From contig JABCZO010000016.1 of NCBI GenBank assembly GCA_013289615.1, positions 1 through 64,000 of the forward strand: 64,000 bases of DNA, written 5' to 3'. This document shows positions 40,065-56,867 of this stretch, one piece after another. A model generated the notes under the pieces. It did no database searches and had not been told where the DNA came from. It saw only the letters and a list, made by a program, of their open reading frames with translations. Position numbers and translations under genes: made by a program. Positions within the stretch are counted from its first letter, which is position 1. Every line of letters begins with the position of its first letter. The DNA comes from Gammaproteobacteria bacterium (GTDB lineage: Bacteria > Pseudomonadota > Gammaproteobacteria > Steroidobacterales > Steroidobacteraceae).

Positions 40065-41657
40065 TCACTTCAGGCGCTTCCAGTCTGCAAGGATCTCACG
40101 CGCGGCATTGTGTCCGGGGATGCCGGAGACACCGCCGCCCGGATGTGTAGAGGAGCCGCATTGATACAGACCCCTGACCGGTGTGCGGTAGTCCGACCAA
40201 TGAGACGCCGGACGCTGCCAGTACAGTTGATCGGCGGTCAGTTCGCCGTGGAAGATATGGCCCTGCGGAAGACCGACGATGGCCTCGAGATCCGGCGGGA
40301 CCAGGGTCTCAAGGTCGATGATCTGCCCGGAAAAACCCGGCGCCACCTGATCGAGTACGTCAAGCGCCGCTTTCGTGAGGTTAGGTTTCTCATTGGCCCA
40401 GGAGGCGCCGCCCTTGAGCTCATAGGGAGCGTGACCGCCGAATACATTGACGACATGTTTGCCAGGCGGGGCCAGGGAATTGTCGACGATCGTCGGGACC
40501 ACCGGTGTGAGGAAAGGCCGGGTCGAGAACCAGCCGTATTTCGCATCGTCGTAGGCACGCTCCAGGTAGTCGATTCCCGGCGCGATGTGCACGTATGTCG
40601 GGTAGCCGAACCCGGTCTTGGCCGGATCGAACGCGCTATAGCGCGGTGGCTCGTGTGCCGCAATATTCATCTTGAAGGCGGTGGAGAATGTCCGGAACGA
40701 ATCGATCTCACGCAACAATTCCGCCGGCAGATGGGCCGGGGCGACCAGCCGCCGGAACAGCGTTTTTGCGTTCGCGTTCGATGCCACGATCCGGGCGTGG
40801 AATTCGCGCCCGTCGGCGGTGCGCACACCGGTAGCACGGCCGCCGGTCACCATGACTTCCGCCACCGGCGAATCCACCAGCACCTGCATGCCAAAGCGCG
40901 CTCCGGAGCGGGCAATCGACGTGCTGATGGCTCCCATGCCCCCGCGCACAAAGCCCCAGCCCCCCGCCCCCTGATGCTCACCCATCAGGTGGTGCATGAT
41001 GACGTATGCGGTTCCCGGTGATTTTGGCCCGGCAAAGGTACCGATCGAGGCGTAGTAGGCGAGCACCGAGCGGATGAGGTCGTGCTCGAACCAGACGGAA
41101 AGGTAGTCGTAGGCGCTCTGGGTCAGCAGGTCCACCATCCTATAGGCCCGGTCCCCGACGCTCCGATGCCGCCACAGCATCGAGGCGGTGTGCTTGAAGC
41201 TCTTCCAGCTACGCCTGACCGGATCGACCGGCGTTTCGAGCAGCAGCTTTCTCACCAGTGCCGCCGATTGCTCCAGTTGCCGTACGAATTCCGGGTAGAT
41301 TTCCGCGTCGTGCCGCGAGAAACGGCCAAACTCCGCCTGCGTCTTACGGATGTCGTCGCTATAGACAATGTAATCGTCGCCGCCGATGGGGCAGAACAGA
41401 TCATTGGCCGGCAATACCTCGAGACCCAGAGAATCGAGCTCGAGTTCGCGAATCACCCGCGGGTGCAGCAGGCTCATCACGTAGGAGAACCTGGATCCAC
41501 GAAAGCCCGGAGTGAATTCTTCAGTGACCGCCGCCCCGCCGATGATGTTGCGACGTTCCAGAACCAGAGTCTTGAGTCCGGCTTTGGAGAGGTAGGCGCC
41601 ACAAACCAGCCCGTTGTGGCCGGAACCGATGACGATGACATCGTAGGTGGTCGTCAT
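40065..41657 (-). CDS. FAD-dependent oxidoreductase, phytoene desaturase-like
   Basis: MTTTYDVIVIGSGHNGLVCGAYLSKAGLKTLVLERRNIIGGAAVTEEFTPGFRGS; C-terminal GLYQCGSSTHPGGGVSGIPGHNAA. Confidence 0.94.
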   Translation of the reverse strand: MTTTYDVIVIGSGHNGLVCGAYLSKAGLKTLVLERRNIIGGAAVTEEFTPGFRGSRFSYVMSLLHPRVIRELELDSLGLEVLPANDLFCPIGGDDYIVYSDDIRKTQAEFGRFSRHDAEIYPEFVRQLEQSAALVRKLLLETPVDPVRRSWKSFKHTASMLWRHRSVGDRAYRMVDLLTQSAYDYLSVWFEHDLIRSVLAYYASIGTFAGPKSPGTAYVIMHHLMGEHQGAGGWGFVRGGMGAISTSIARSGARFGMQVLVDSPVAEVMVTGGRATGVRTADGREFHARIVASNANAKTLFRRLVAPAHLPAELLREIDSFRTFSTAFKMNIAAHEPPRYSAFDPAKTGFGYPTYVHIAPGIDYLERAYDDAKYGWFSTRPFLTPVVPTIVDNSLAPPGKHVVNVFGGHAPYELKGGASWANEKPNLTKAALDVLDQVAPGFSGQIIDLETLVPPDLEAIVGLPQGHIFHGELTADQLYWQRPASHWSDYRTPVRGLYQCGSSTHPGGGVSGIPGHNAAREILADWKRLK

Positions 41658-41690
41658 GGCACGCACTACGCTGAAGTATCCAATCCAGTA

Positions 41691-41706
41691 TAGGACAGCT
41701 GTCCTA
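41691..41706. promoter_or_regulatory. Candidate TetR operator, perfect 16-bp palindrome
   Basis: TAGGACAGCTGTCCTA, between tetR-like gene and FAD oxidoreductase; overlaps the tetR stop codon. Confidence 0.7.
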
Positions 41707-42414
41707 CGGGCGACAACGCTGACTCGTCGGCAGCTGCCGCCGGCGACCGCTCGACGCGGCTCGCGTCGTGTTGCGCGCCGCAGATACCAGCAGCGCGCCC
41801 GCCAGCCGGGCGTAGCGCTCGAGCGAGCGCCTGGAAGCCTGGCCGGAAGTGGTGGCATAGAGCACGTTGGCGCCCTCGCTGATCGCGCCCATCAGTTGCA
41901 CGATATCCTGCGCGCGGCGCCGTCGCAGCGCCGGCTGGGTCAGCCGCAGCAGCAGCACCACGCGCTCATGCGCCTGAGCATAGAAGCGGTCCATCGCCTC
42001 GGCGATCACCTCATCGTGCAGTGCCATCACCCACAATTCCCGAAACAGGCGGCTCGTTTCGCTCGACACCGAATCCTCGACTAGCCAGCGCAGCAGCCCG
42101 GCAAAGCCACCGCGCCGTCGATGTCCGACGCTGCGCAGATACTCGTTCGATTTCGCCTGGTAATCCGCAACCAGCGACATGATCAGGGCACGCACCAGGC
42201 CGCGCTTGGACGGGAAGTGATAGGCAAGATTGCCAACCGTCAGGCCGGCCCGATTGGCTACCGCCCGCATCGTCAGCCGGGCGTAGCCAACGGATGCGAG
42301 CACCGTTCGTGCCGCGCGCAAAATTGCCGACGGCGTGTCGTGACGTCGCGTGCGAACACGGCGCCGCGCCCTGCTCGCGGGCTTGCGCACGGCACGATTA
42401 GCCGCAACGGGCAT
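41704..42414 (-). CDS. TetR-family transcriptional regulator
   Basis: ILRAARTVLASVGYARLTMRAVANRAGLTVGNLAYHFPSKRGLVRALI HTH. Confidence 0.92.
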   Translation of the reverse strand: MPVAANRAVRKPASRARRRVRTRRHDTPSAILRAARTVLASVGYARLTMRAVANRAGLTVGNLAYHFPSKRGLVRALIMSLVADYQAKSNEYLRSVGHRRRGGFAGLLRWLVEDSVSSETSRLFRELWVMALHDEVIAEAMDRFYAQAHERVVLLLRLTQPALRRRRAQDIVQLMGAISEGANVLYATTSGQASRRSLERYARLAGALLVSAARNTTRAASSGRRRQLPTSQRCRP

Positions 42415-42569
42415 GATGGTTCATCGAAACGGTTAGCACTGATCGAACCTGATACAGTTTACAGATTGCCGGCGCTGGCTTCCCGTTCCGATCATGCCGC
42501 AGCAGCAGCTTGCGCACGCAGAAAGTGCGGCGCATCCTCGCCCTATCGCGCAACAGGGAGGCCAATAGC

Positions 42570-43205
42570 TTGTACGTTCCGGAACACTTTCGCGAGACGC
42601 GAATCGAGGTGCTGCGGGCGTTGGTCGAGCGGTATTCGTTGGGCACGCTGGTAGCGGTCACCTCCGAAGGCATCACCGCCAACCATATCCCGATGCAGTG
42701 GCTCGCCGCACCCGACGATGGCCCCGGCCTGCTACGCGGTCATGTCGCGCGCGCCAATCCGCTGTGGCGGTTGCTGCCGGACGGCTCGCCCGCGCTGGCA
42801 GTTTTCATCGGCCCCGATCATTACGTCTCGCCCGGCTGGTACCCGAGCAAGCACGAGCACGGCAAGGCCGTGCCGACCTGGAACTATGCCACCGTGCATG
42901 TGCACGGGCACATTCGCTTCATCGACGATGCCAGCTGGCTGCGCCAGTTGGTCGAATCGCTGACCGATGAGCACGAGCGGGCCAGTGCCAGGCGCTGGAG
43001 AATCACCGACGCACCAGCCGATTACATCGCGGGCATGGTGCGTGCCATCGTTGGTTTCGAAATACGGGTGACGGCGATCGAAGGCAAGTTCAAGGCCAGT
43101 CAGAACCGCTCAGCTGCGGATCGCGCCGGAGTGGCCGAGGCGCTGCGCGCGGCCGGACTGCCAGCCGATGAGGTGAGTCAACTTGCGCCTGAAGGCGGGA
43201 CCTGA
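42570..43205 (+). CDS. FMN-binding protein of PaiB family
   Basis: (M)YVPEHFRETRIEVLRALVERYSLGTLVAVTSEGITANHIPM...YVSPGWYPSKHEHGKAVPTWNYATVHVHG...GKFKASQNRS. TTG start with upstream AGGGAGG. Confidence 0.9.
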   Translation: MYVPEHFRETRIEVLRALVERYSLGTLVAVTSEGITANHIPMQWLAAPDDGPGLLRGHVARANPLWRLLPDGSPALAVFIGPDHYVSPGWYPSKHEHGKAVPTWNYATVHVHGHIRFIDDASWLRQLVESLTDEHERASARRWRITDAPADYIAGMVRAIVGFEIRVTAIEGKFKASQNRSAADRAGVAEALRAAGLPADEVSQLAPEGGT

Positions 43206-43299
43206 GCGCTCATAGCAACACCGCGCGCCCGGCGTCGTCGTGGCCGGTGACCAACCGGCGAAACGGTTTGTGCATCGAGACCGAGCCGCGCTCTGCGCT

Positions 43300-44847
43300 C
43301 TACGCGAAGTAATCTGCCGCCGCGGTCTGGTCCGCCGGCACGCGCCGCGTGCTGAGCGCGTTGAACGCCAGCGTCAGCACGATGACCACCACCAGGTTGA
43401 GGATCACGGTATACACGGCAATATAGCCCGGGAAGGTATAGCCCCCGAACGCTAGCGGATAGGCCGGCTTGAGGTTCACTGCCACGGCCATTGCCGTACC
43501 CGCGAAAGTTCCCGCGGCCCAACCCAGCAACAGCGCCCAGTCATTGAACCAGCGGGTATAGACTCCGAGCAGCACGGCCGGAAGCGTCTGAATGATCCAG
43601 ATACCGCCCAGCAGTTGCAGCTGAATGGCGTATTGGGTCGGCACGAACAGGATGAATACCAGCGCACCGACCTTGACGATCAGTGACACCCACTTTGCCA
43701 TCTGCGATTCCTGCCGGTCGGTCGGATTCGTGTTGATGAACTCACGGTGGATATTACGGGTGTAGAGATTCGCAGCGGCGATCGACATGATCGCCGCCGG
43801 CACCAGCGCGCCGATGCCAATCGCAGCAAACGCGATTCCCACGAACCAGGACGGGAAGCTGTGCAGCAGCAACGCCGGCACGGCAAAATTGTTGCCGAAC
43901 TGCTTGAAGCCACTGGCGTATTCGGGAAGGCTGGCGACCCCGGCGGCGATCGCAAAGAAGCCGAACAGCGCGAGCAGGCCAAGCATGAAGGAATAGCCCG
44001 GTAGCATCGCGGCATTGCGGCGTATCGCGTGGCTGCTGCTGGCGCTGAGAATTCCAGTCAGAGAGTGAGGATAGAGGAACAGCGCCAGCGCCGAGCCCAG
44101 GGCCAATGTCGCATAGCTGCCGTAGGCGCCGGTGGTGTTGGGTCCGGGCACCGCCAGCAACAGCTTCTGCGGCGGCACGGCCGCGAAGATCTTGCCGAAG
44201 CCGCCCAGCTCGATCGGAATGACGATAATGGCCGTGAAGGCCGTGATGTAGATCAGTATGTCTTTGACGATCGCGATCGATGCGGGCGCGCGCAGGCCGC
44301 TCGAATAGGTGAATGCAGCCAGCACCGCAAATGCGATGATCAGCGGCAGATCGGCCGCGAATCCGGTGCCGGAGATGCCGAGCGCACCCACCACGACCTG
44401 GATGCCGACCAGCTGCAATGCGATGTATGGCATGGTCGCGACGATGCCGGTAATGGCGATCGCCAGCGCCAGCCAGCGATTGCCAAAGCGGCCGCGCACG
44501 AAATCGCCCGAGGTGATGTAGCCGTGCTTGCGGCAGACGTTCCACAGCCGCGGAAACACCAGGAACAGGATCGGATAGATCACGATCGTGTATGGCACGG
44601 CGAAGAACGCCACCGCGCCGGCACCGAAGGCGAGCGCGGGTACGGCGATGAAGGTATAGGCGGTATAGACGTCGCCACCGACCAGGAACCAGGTGACGAG
44701 GGTGCCGAATCGCCTGCCGCCGAGACCCCATTCGTGCAGCAATTCCAGATCACCCTTTCGCCAATGGGCGGCGGCGAATCCCAACCAGGTAATCATGCCG
44801 AACAGCAGCGCGAAAATGATGAGTGCAATCCAGTTCACATCCTGCAC
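43300..44847 (-). CDS. Sodium:solute symporter family transporter
   Basis: Multi-TM SSS pattern; WGLGGRRFGTLVTWFLVGGDVYTAYTFIAVPALAFG; GTG start (VQDVNWIALI) inferred within longer ORF. Confidence 0.92.
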   Translation of the reverse strand: MQDVNWIALIIFALLFGMITWLGFAAAHWRKGDLELLHEWGLGGRRFGTLVTWFLVGGDVYTAYTFIAVPALAFGAGAVAFFAVPYTIVIYPILFLVFPRLWNVCRKHGYITSGDFVRGRFGNRWLALAIAITGIVATMPYIALQLVGIQVVVGALGISGTGFAADLPLIIAFAVLAAFTYSSGLRAPASIAIVKDILIYITAFTAIIVIPIELGGFGKIFAAVPPQKLLLAVPGPNTTGAYGSYATLALGSALALFLYPHSLTGILSASSSHAIRRNAAMLPGYSFMLGLLALFGFFAIAAGVASLPEYASGFKQFGNNFAVPALLLHSFPSWFVGIAFAAIGIGALVPAAIMSIAAANLYTRNIHREFINTNPTDRQESQMAKWVSLIVKVGALVFILFVPTQYAIQLQLLGGIWIIQTLPAVLLGVYTRWFNDWALLLGWAAGTFAGTAMAVAVNLKPAYPLAFGGYTFPGYIAVYTVILNLVVVIVLTLAFNALSTRRVPADQTAAADYFA

Positions 44848-44908
44848 GATTCCCCCTGTGGATACGTCTGGTTTTTCTTGGTTGAGGACCCGGCGAGATG
44901 CCGATTGG

Positions 44909-45115
44909 TTACTCTGCGGTGACCAGATAGATGACCGCCGTGATGACGGCACTGATGACCACCCACAGCAGCTGGTACCAGTAGAAGAACGGGATTCCGA
45001 TCCAGCGCGGTTCGACGCTGTTGTAGAACGGTGGCCACAGGACGGCAACGAATTGAACAACAAACAGCAGATACCACCAGCTCCAGCCGCCGCGTTTTGT
45101 GTGTGAAGCATTCAT
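44909..45115 (-). CDS. DUF3311-like small membrane protein
   Basis: MNASHTKRGGWSWWYLLFVVQFVAVLWPPFYNSVEPRWIGIPFFYWYQLLWVVISAVITAVIYLVTAE; directly upstream of an SSS symporter. Confidence 0.87.
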   Translation of the reverse strand: MNASHTKRGGWSWWYLLFVVQFVAVLWPPFYNSVEPRWIGIPFFYWYQLLWVVISAVITAVIYLVTAE

Positions 45116-45210
45116 GGCCAGGCCCCCCCGATCATGCGTCCGCCGAACCCCCACAGGCTACCGGATGGGCCCAGGGAATTGAAGGGGTCGGGCGCGCCGA
45201 GCGTCAACGT

Positions 45211-46323
45211 TCAGCGTTGCCCGGGCGCGCCATCGGCGAACAGATTCTTCAGCCCCTGCGGCTGCGAACGCCAGTATTGCGCAGGGGCTTCAACCGTTGC
45301 ATGGAGCTGCGCGGCGGCGTGCCATGGCCAGCGCGGATCGTAGAGCATCGCGCGCGCCAGCGCGACCAACTGCGCCTTGCCGCTGGCGATGATCTCCTCG
45401 GCCTGCTGCGCATCGGTGATCAGGCCGACCGCCATGGTATTGACGCCGACCGCGTCTTTCACAGCCTGCGCGAACGGCACCTGATAACCGGGCTCGGTCG
45501 GGATTTTCTGCAACGGCGACAGGCCGCCCGAGGACGCCGCGACCCAGTCGGCGCCGCGCTTGTGCAACTGTCTGGAATATTCGATGGTCTGCGCCAGGTC
45601 CCAGCCGCCATCGACCCAATCGGTCGCCGACACTTTCACGCCGACCGGCTTGCCGGCCGGGAAGGCGGCACGCACAGCGTCGAAGACCTGCAGCGGAAAG
45701 CGCAGGCGATTCTCGAGTGATCCGCCATAGTTGTCGCCGCGCAGATTCGAGATCGGCGACAGGAATTCATGCAACAGATACCCGTGAGCCGAATGGATTT
45801 CGATCGCATCCATTCCCAGGCGCGCCGCCCGCATTGCGGCGTTGACGAATGCATTGCGCACCCGCTCGAGTCCCGCGGAATCGAGCGCCAGCGGTGCCGT
45901 CTCGCCTGCCTTATAAGGCAACGCGGACGGTGCGTGCGGCAACCAGCCTCCTTGCGACAACTCGATGAACTGGCCGCCTTGCCAGGGCAGTCGGCACGAC
46001 CCCTTGCGGCCTGCGTGCGCAAGCTGCATCGCCACGGCAATGTTCGAATACCGGCGTATTGCAGCCAGTACCGGCTTGAGCGCCGCTTCGGTGCGCTGGT
46101 CCCAGAGACCCAGGCAGGCCGGTGTGATTCGGCCGTCGGGTTCCACCGCGGTCGCCTCGATGCACAACATGCCGGCACCGGACAACGCCAGATGGCCCAG
46201 GTGTATCAGGTGCCATGCGTTGGCCTCACCCTGTTCGGCCGAGTACTGACACATCGGCGATACCACGATCCGATTGGGGACGTTCACGCCGCGCAGCGTA
46301 AACGGGGTGAACAATGCACTCAT
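45211..46323 (-). CDS. NADH:flavin oxidoreductase / old yellow enzyme family (YqjM-like)
   Basis: LFTPFTLRGVNVPNRIVVSPMCQYSAEQGEANAWHLIHLGHLALSGAGMLCIEATAVEPDGRI; LAHAGRKGS; EIHSAHGYLLHEFLSPISNLR. Confidence 0.95.
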   Translation of the reverse strand: MSALFTPFTLRGVNVPNRIVVSPMCQYSAEQGEANAWHLIHLGHLALSGAGMLCIEATAVEPDGRITPACLGLWDQRTEAALKPVLAAIRRYSNIAVAMQLAHAGRKGSCRLPWQGGQFIELSQGGWLPHAPSALPYKAGETAPLALDSAGLERVRNAFVNAAMRAARLGMDAIEIHSAHGYLLHEFLSPISNLRGDNYGGSLENRLRFPLQVFDAVRAAFPAGKPVGVKVSATDWVDGGWDLAQTIEYSRQLHKRGADWVAASSGGLSPLQKIPTEPGYQVPFAQAVKDAVGVNTMAVGLITDAQQAEEIIASGKAQLVALARAMLYDPRWPWHAAAQLHATVEAPAQYWRSQPQGLKNLFADGAPGQR

Positions 46324-46484
46324 GAGGACTTCCAGTGATCTGCGGGAACGTCCGGCCAGTAGAGCATTGCACGCCGGACGGCTGCGCCTGTGCGCCGAGG
46401 GCTTATAACGAGCTGATTATGAAGGCCTAATTATGGATAGATGACGGCCCGGATTGCCAGCGCTGAAACCGGTCTGCTCGGGTC

Positions 46485-48170
<1,686 letters not shown>

Positions 48171-48175
48171 GCGTT

Positions 48176-54481
<6,306 letters not shown>

Positions 54482-54772
54482 CAGGCGACTCCATGCAAAC
54501 GGGGGTAACAGGTTGAAAGTAAAAGTGAAATCCAGGCTGCGCGGCCCGGCTGCAGGCGGCCTGTAATTTTTACAACGAGGGCGGGGAAGACGCTCGCCGG
54601 ACGGAAATTTTCAAGACGCCCGTACCGCGTGCGTGGCGCGCACGATCTCATCGGCGGCGACATGACTGTCTGTTAATGGAATGTCATTCCGTGCCTGAGA
54701 TCGAGAATAGCAGAAGCGCGCGAGTGCGCCAAAGGTTAGCCGCTGCGATGGATCACCTGGGGGATCGGTCGC

Positions 54773-55054
54773 TCACCGCTGTCTGCCCGCTGCGACATTT
54801 GCATTTGTCGCGCCATTCGTTTCGACGTACGCACCGCCCGAGGCACTGTAGTCATCGCCGTGTACGATCGTGGACGCAATCACCAGGACCAGCACCGCGA
54901 TGGCAACGGCCAGCTGTCGGGTCAGATGCGCCGGGCCGCCGCGCACGCCCACCGCATGCGTGTGCTGCTGAAGGCTGCGTTCGGCGAGTCTCCGGGGCGC
55001 TTTGCCCTCGCGTATCTCCCTTTGCGAGCGGCGCCGTTTCTGGACATCCGGCAT
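54773..55054 (-). CDS. Hypothetical small single-TM protein
   Basis: MPDVQKRRRSQREIREGKAPRRLAERSLQQHTHAVGVRGGPAHLTRQLAVAIAVLVLVIASTIVHGDDYSA; RBS-like AGGAG upstream of the ATG. No homology recognised. Confidence 0.4.
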   Translation of the reverse strand: MPDVQKRRRSQREIREGKAPRRLAERSLQQHTHAVGVRGGPAHLTRQLAVAIAVLVLVIASTIVHGDDYSASGGAYVETNGATNANVAAGRQR

Positions 55055-55236
55055 GGAACTGCTCCTGCTGAATGAACCACCCAAGGCTAATGTGGCGCTG
55101 AACATTGCCAAGTCAGCGCATACCTGGTGGCCGCGACAGCGGAGGATTACGGGCTGCGAGAATTCCCCTACATGGGCTATCAGCCGCTGCATGGCGCGAT
55201 GGCTCGCGGCGATCCTGCCGGCGGCAAGCCGATGCT

Positions 55237-55884
55237 TTATGTGAAGTTCACTGCGCCGGTTGCTGCCGGCGCAGAAACGGCGGCCGGCGCGAAAAATCGT
55301 TGCAGCAGCCGCCGGTAGTCCTCGGGTGTGTCCAAATCAGCCGTAAAGCGGTCGTGATCCGCCTCGTATCGATACACGTCGTCCGGGTACTCGTTGGCGA
55401 GTTTCTTGCAACCGATGTGCCGCTCGCCGATGGCCACTTCGTGTACGTAGCTCGAGGCAAACAGGATTGGATTACCTCGTTGACCCTGAAAATAAGGAAT
55501 CACGATCGATCGGTCGGTGTGCTCGAGATATATCCTCACCAGCTCGGTGTAGTCGCTCGAGCCCAACAGAACCATGTCACCCAGGCACATCATCACCGCG
55601 TCTGTCGCCATGCTCAGCGCACCGACGCCGACCGCCGCTGAAGTCATCTGGCCTTCCTGGTAGCGCGCATTGACCTGGTTCCTAACGGGCAGGTCCGCCA
55701 GCGCAGCGCTGATTTCCGGCGCGCGATGTCCCGTGACGACGACGATTTCCTGTGGACCGGCGGCGCAAAGACGTTCCACCGTGTGGCGGATGACCGGCTT
55801 GTCACCGAGCGGCATCAGCAACTTGTGCGGCCCGCACATGCGCGAAGACGTCCCCGCGGCCAATACCACTGCCGACCATCTCAT
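55237..55884 (-). CDS. MobA/MocA-like nucleotidyltransferase (molybdenum cofactor)
   Basis: VVLAAGTSSRMCGPHKLLMPLGDKPVIRHTVERL; MMCLGDMVLL; QRGNPILFASSY; DLDTPEDYRRL; 4-bp overlap with upstream cox gene. Confidence 0.92.
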   Translation of the reverse strand: MRWSAVVLAAGTSSRMCGPHKLLMPLGDKPVIRHTVERLCAAGPQEIVVVTGHRAPEISAALADLPVRNQVNARYQEGQMTSAAVGVGALSMATDAVMMCLGDMVLLGSSDYTELVRIYLEHTDRSIVIPYFQGQRGNPILFASSYVHEVAIGERHIGCKKLANEYPDDVYRYEADHDRFTADLDTPEDYRRLLQRFFAPAAVSAPAATGAVNFT

Positions 55885-56867
55885 CGGGAGGCAACCGATG
55901 CGGCGGCGCGACGAATGGCTGCATACCTTGCCGGCTCCTGCCGGAACGTCTTCAAACAGCCGTCGCAGCAGAAATAATAGTCCTCGCCATCATATCGCTC
56001 CACGTGCAGTGCCGCGGCGGTCGACACAGCCATGCCGCACACTGGATTGATGAAAGTGCCGCTCTGCCCGCCGTGCGGCGCAGCGCCGGTCGCGGCCGGC
56101 GCCGGCGGTACGCCGCGCGTGGCCGCTTGGGCGCCTGGTCGCTCAATGGGTTCGATCAGGCTCGCGCCCTTGCCGCGCAGTAGCGCCAGCACGCCCGCGA
56201 TCGCCACCAGTGCGATTTCGCTCGGGGTTCTGGCACCAGCGTCCTGACCGGCCGGCGCCTGCAGCTGTGCCAGGCGCTCTTCAGTAACGCCCCGCATGCG
56301 CATTAGCTCGCGCAGGCGTCCGGCCTTGCGCTGACTGGCGATCATCAGCACGTGCTGCGCCGGACTTGAAAGCGCCGCTTCCAGGGCCTGGGCGTCATCT
56401 GCCCCTTGCGTCGCCACCAGCGCAACCGCCGCCTCGTCGACGCTGCCGACCAGCCGGATTCCCAGGCGCCGGGCAAAGAAACGCGCTTCGTCGGCTGCCG
56501 GCGTATCGCCCAAGACGCACAACGATGTACCTGAGCCGTAGGGCTGGACAAACAGCTCGATCATGCCATCACTGGAACAGGCCATCGCGCGCTGCAGTAC
56601 GTCCGCTTCAGCCTGGCGCGCGTCGTTGGCGATGCGCACCAGTGTGGACTTACCGGTCGCGATCGCCTCCACGGCCGCGGCAATCACGATCTGGCTGGCG
56701 CAGGCACCGCCGATCCAACCGCACAGCGTCCCGTCACGCAGAATGATCGCGTGCGCACCGACATAGGCGGAGGTCGGAGCCCCGACCCGCACCACGGTGA
56801 CCATCGCGTACGGCTCGTCACGCTCGTTGAGCGACTGTGCCAGCTGCATCAGTTCCTGCTCGCTCAT
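55881..56867 (-). CDS. XdhC/CoxF-family protein with C-terminal YHS domain
   Basis: MVTVVRVGAPTSAYVGAHAIILRDGTLCGWIGGACAS...GDTPAADEARFFARRLGIRL; C-terminal INPVCGMAVSTAAALHVERYDGEDYYFCCDGCLKTFRQEPARYAAI. Confidence 0.92.
   Translation of the reverse strand: MSEQELMQLAQSLNERDEPYAMVTVVRVGAPTSAYVGAHAIILRDGTLCGWIGGACASQIVIAAAVEAIATGKSTLVRIANDARQAEADVLQRAMACSSDGMIELFVQPYGSGTSLCVLGDTPAADEARFFARRLGIRLVGSVDEAAVALVATQGADDAQALEAALSSPAQHVLMIASQRKAGRLRELMRMRGVTEERLAQLQAPAGQDAGARTPSEIALVAIAGVLALLRGKGASLIEPIERPGAQAATRGVPPAPAATGAAPHGGQSGTFINPVCGMAVSTAAALHVERYDGEDYYFCCDGCLKTFRQEPARYAAIRRAAASVASR

Noticed and set aside
55127-55318. 63-aa plus ORF MAATAEDYGLREFPYMGYQPLHGAMARGD...
   Set aside because: Short, no RBS or family recognised, overlaps the mobA-like gene end; cannot be supported as coding.
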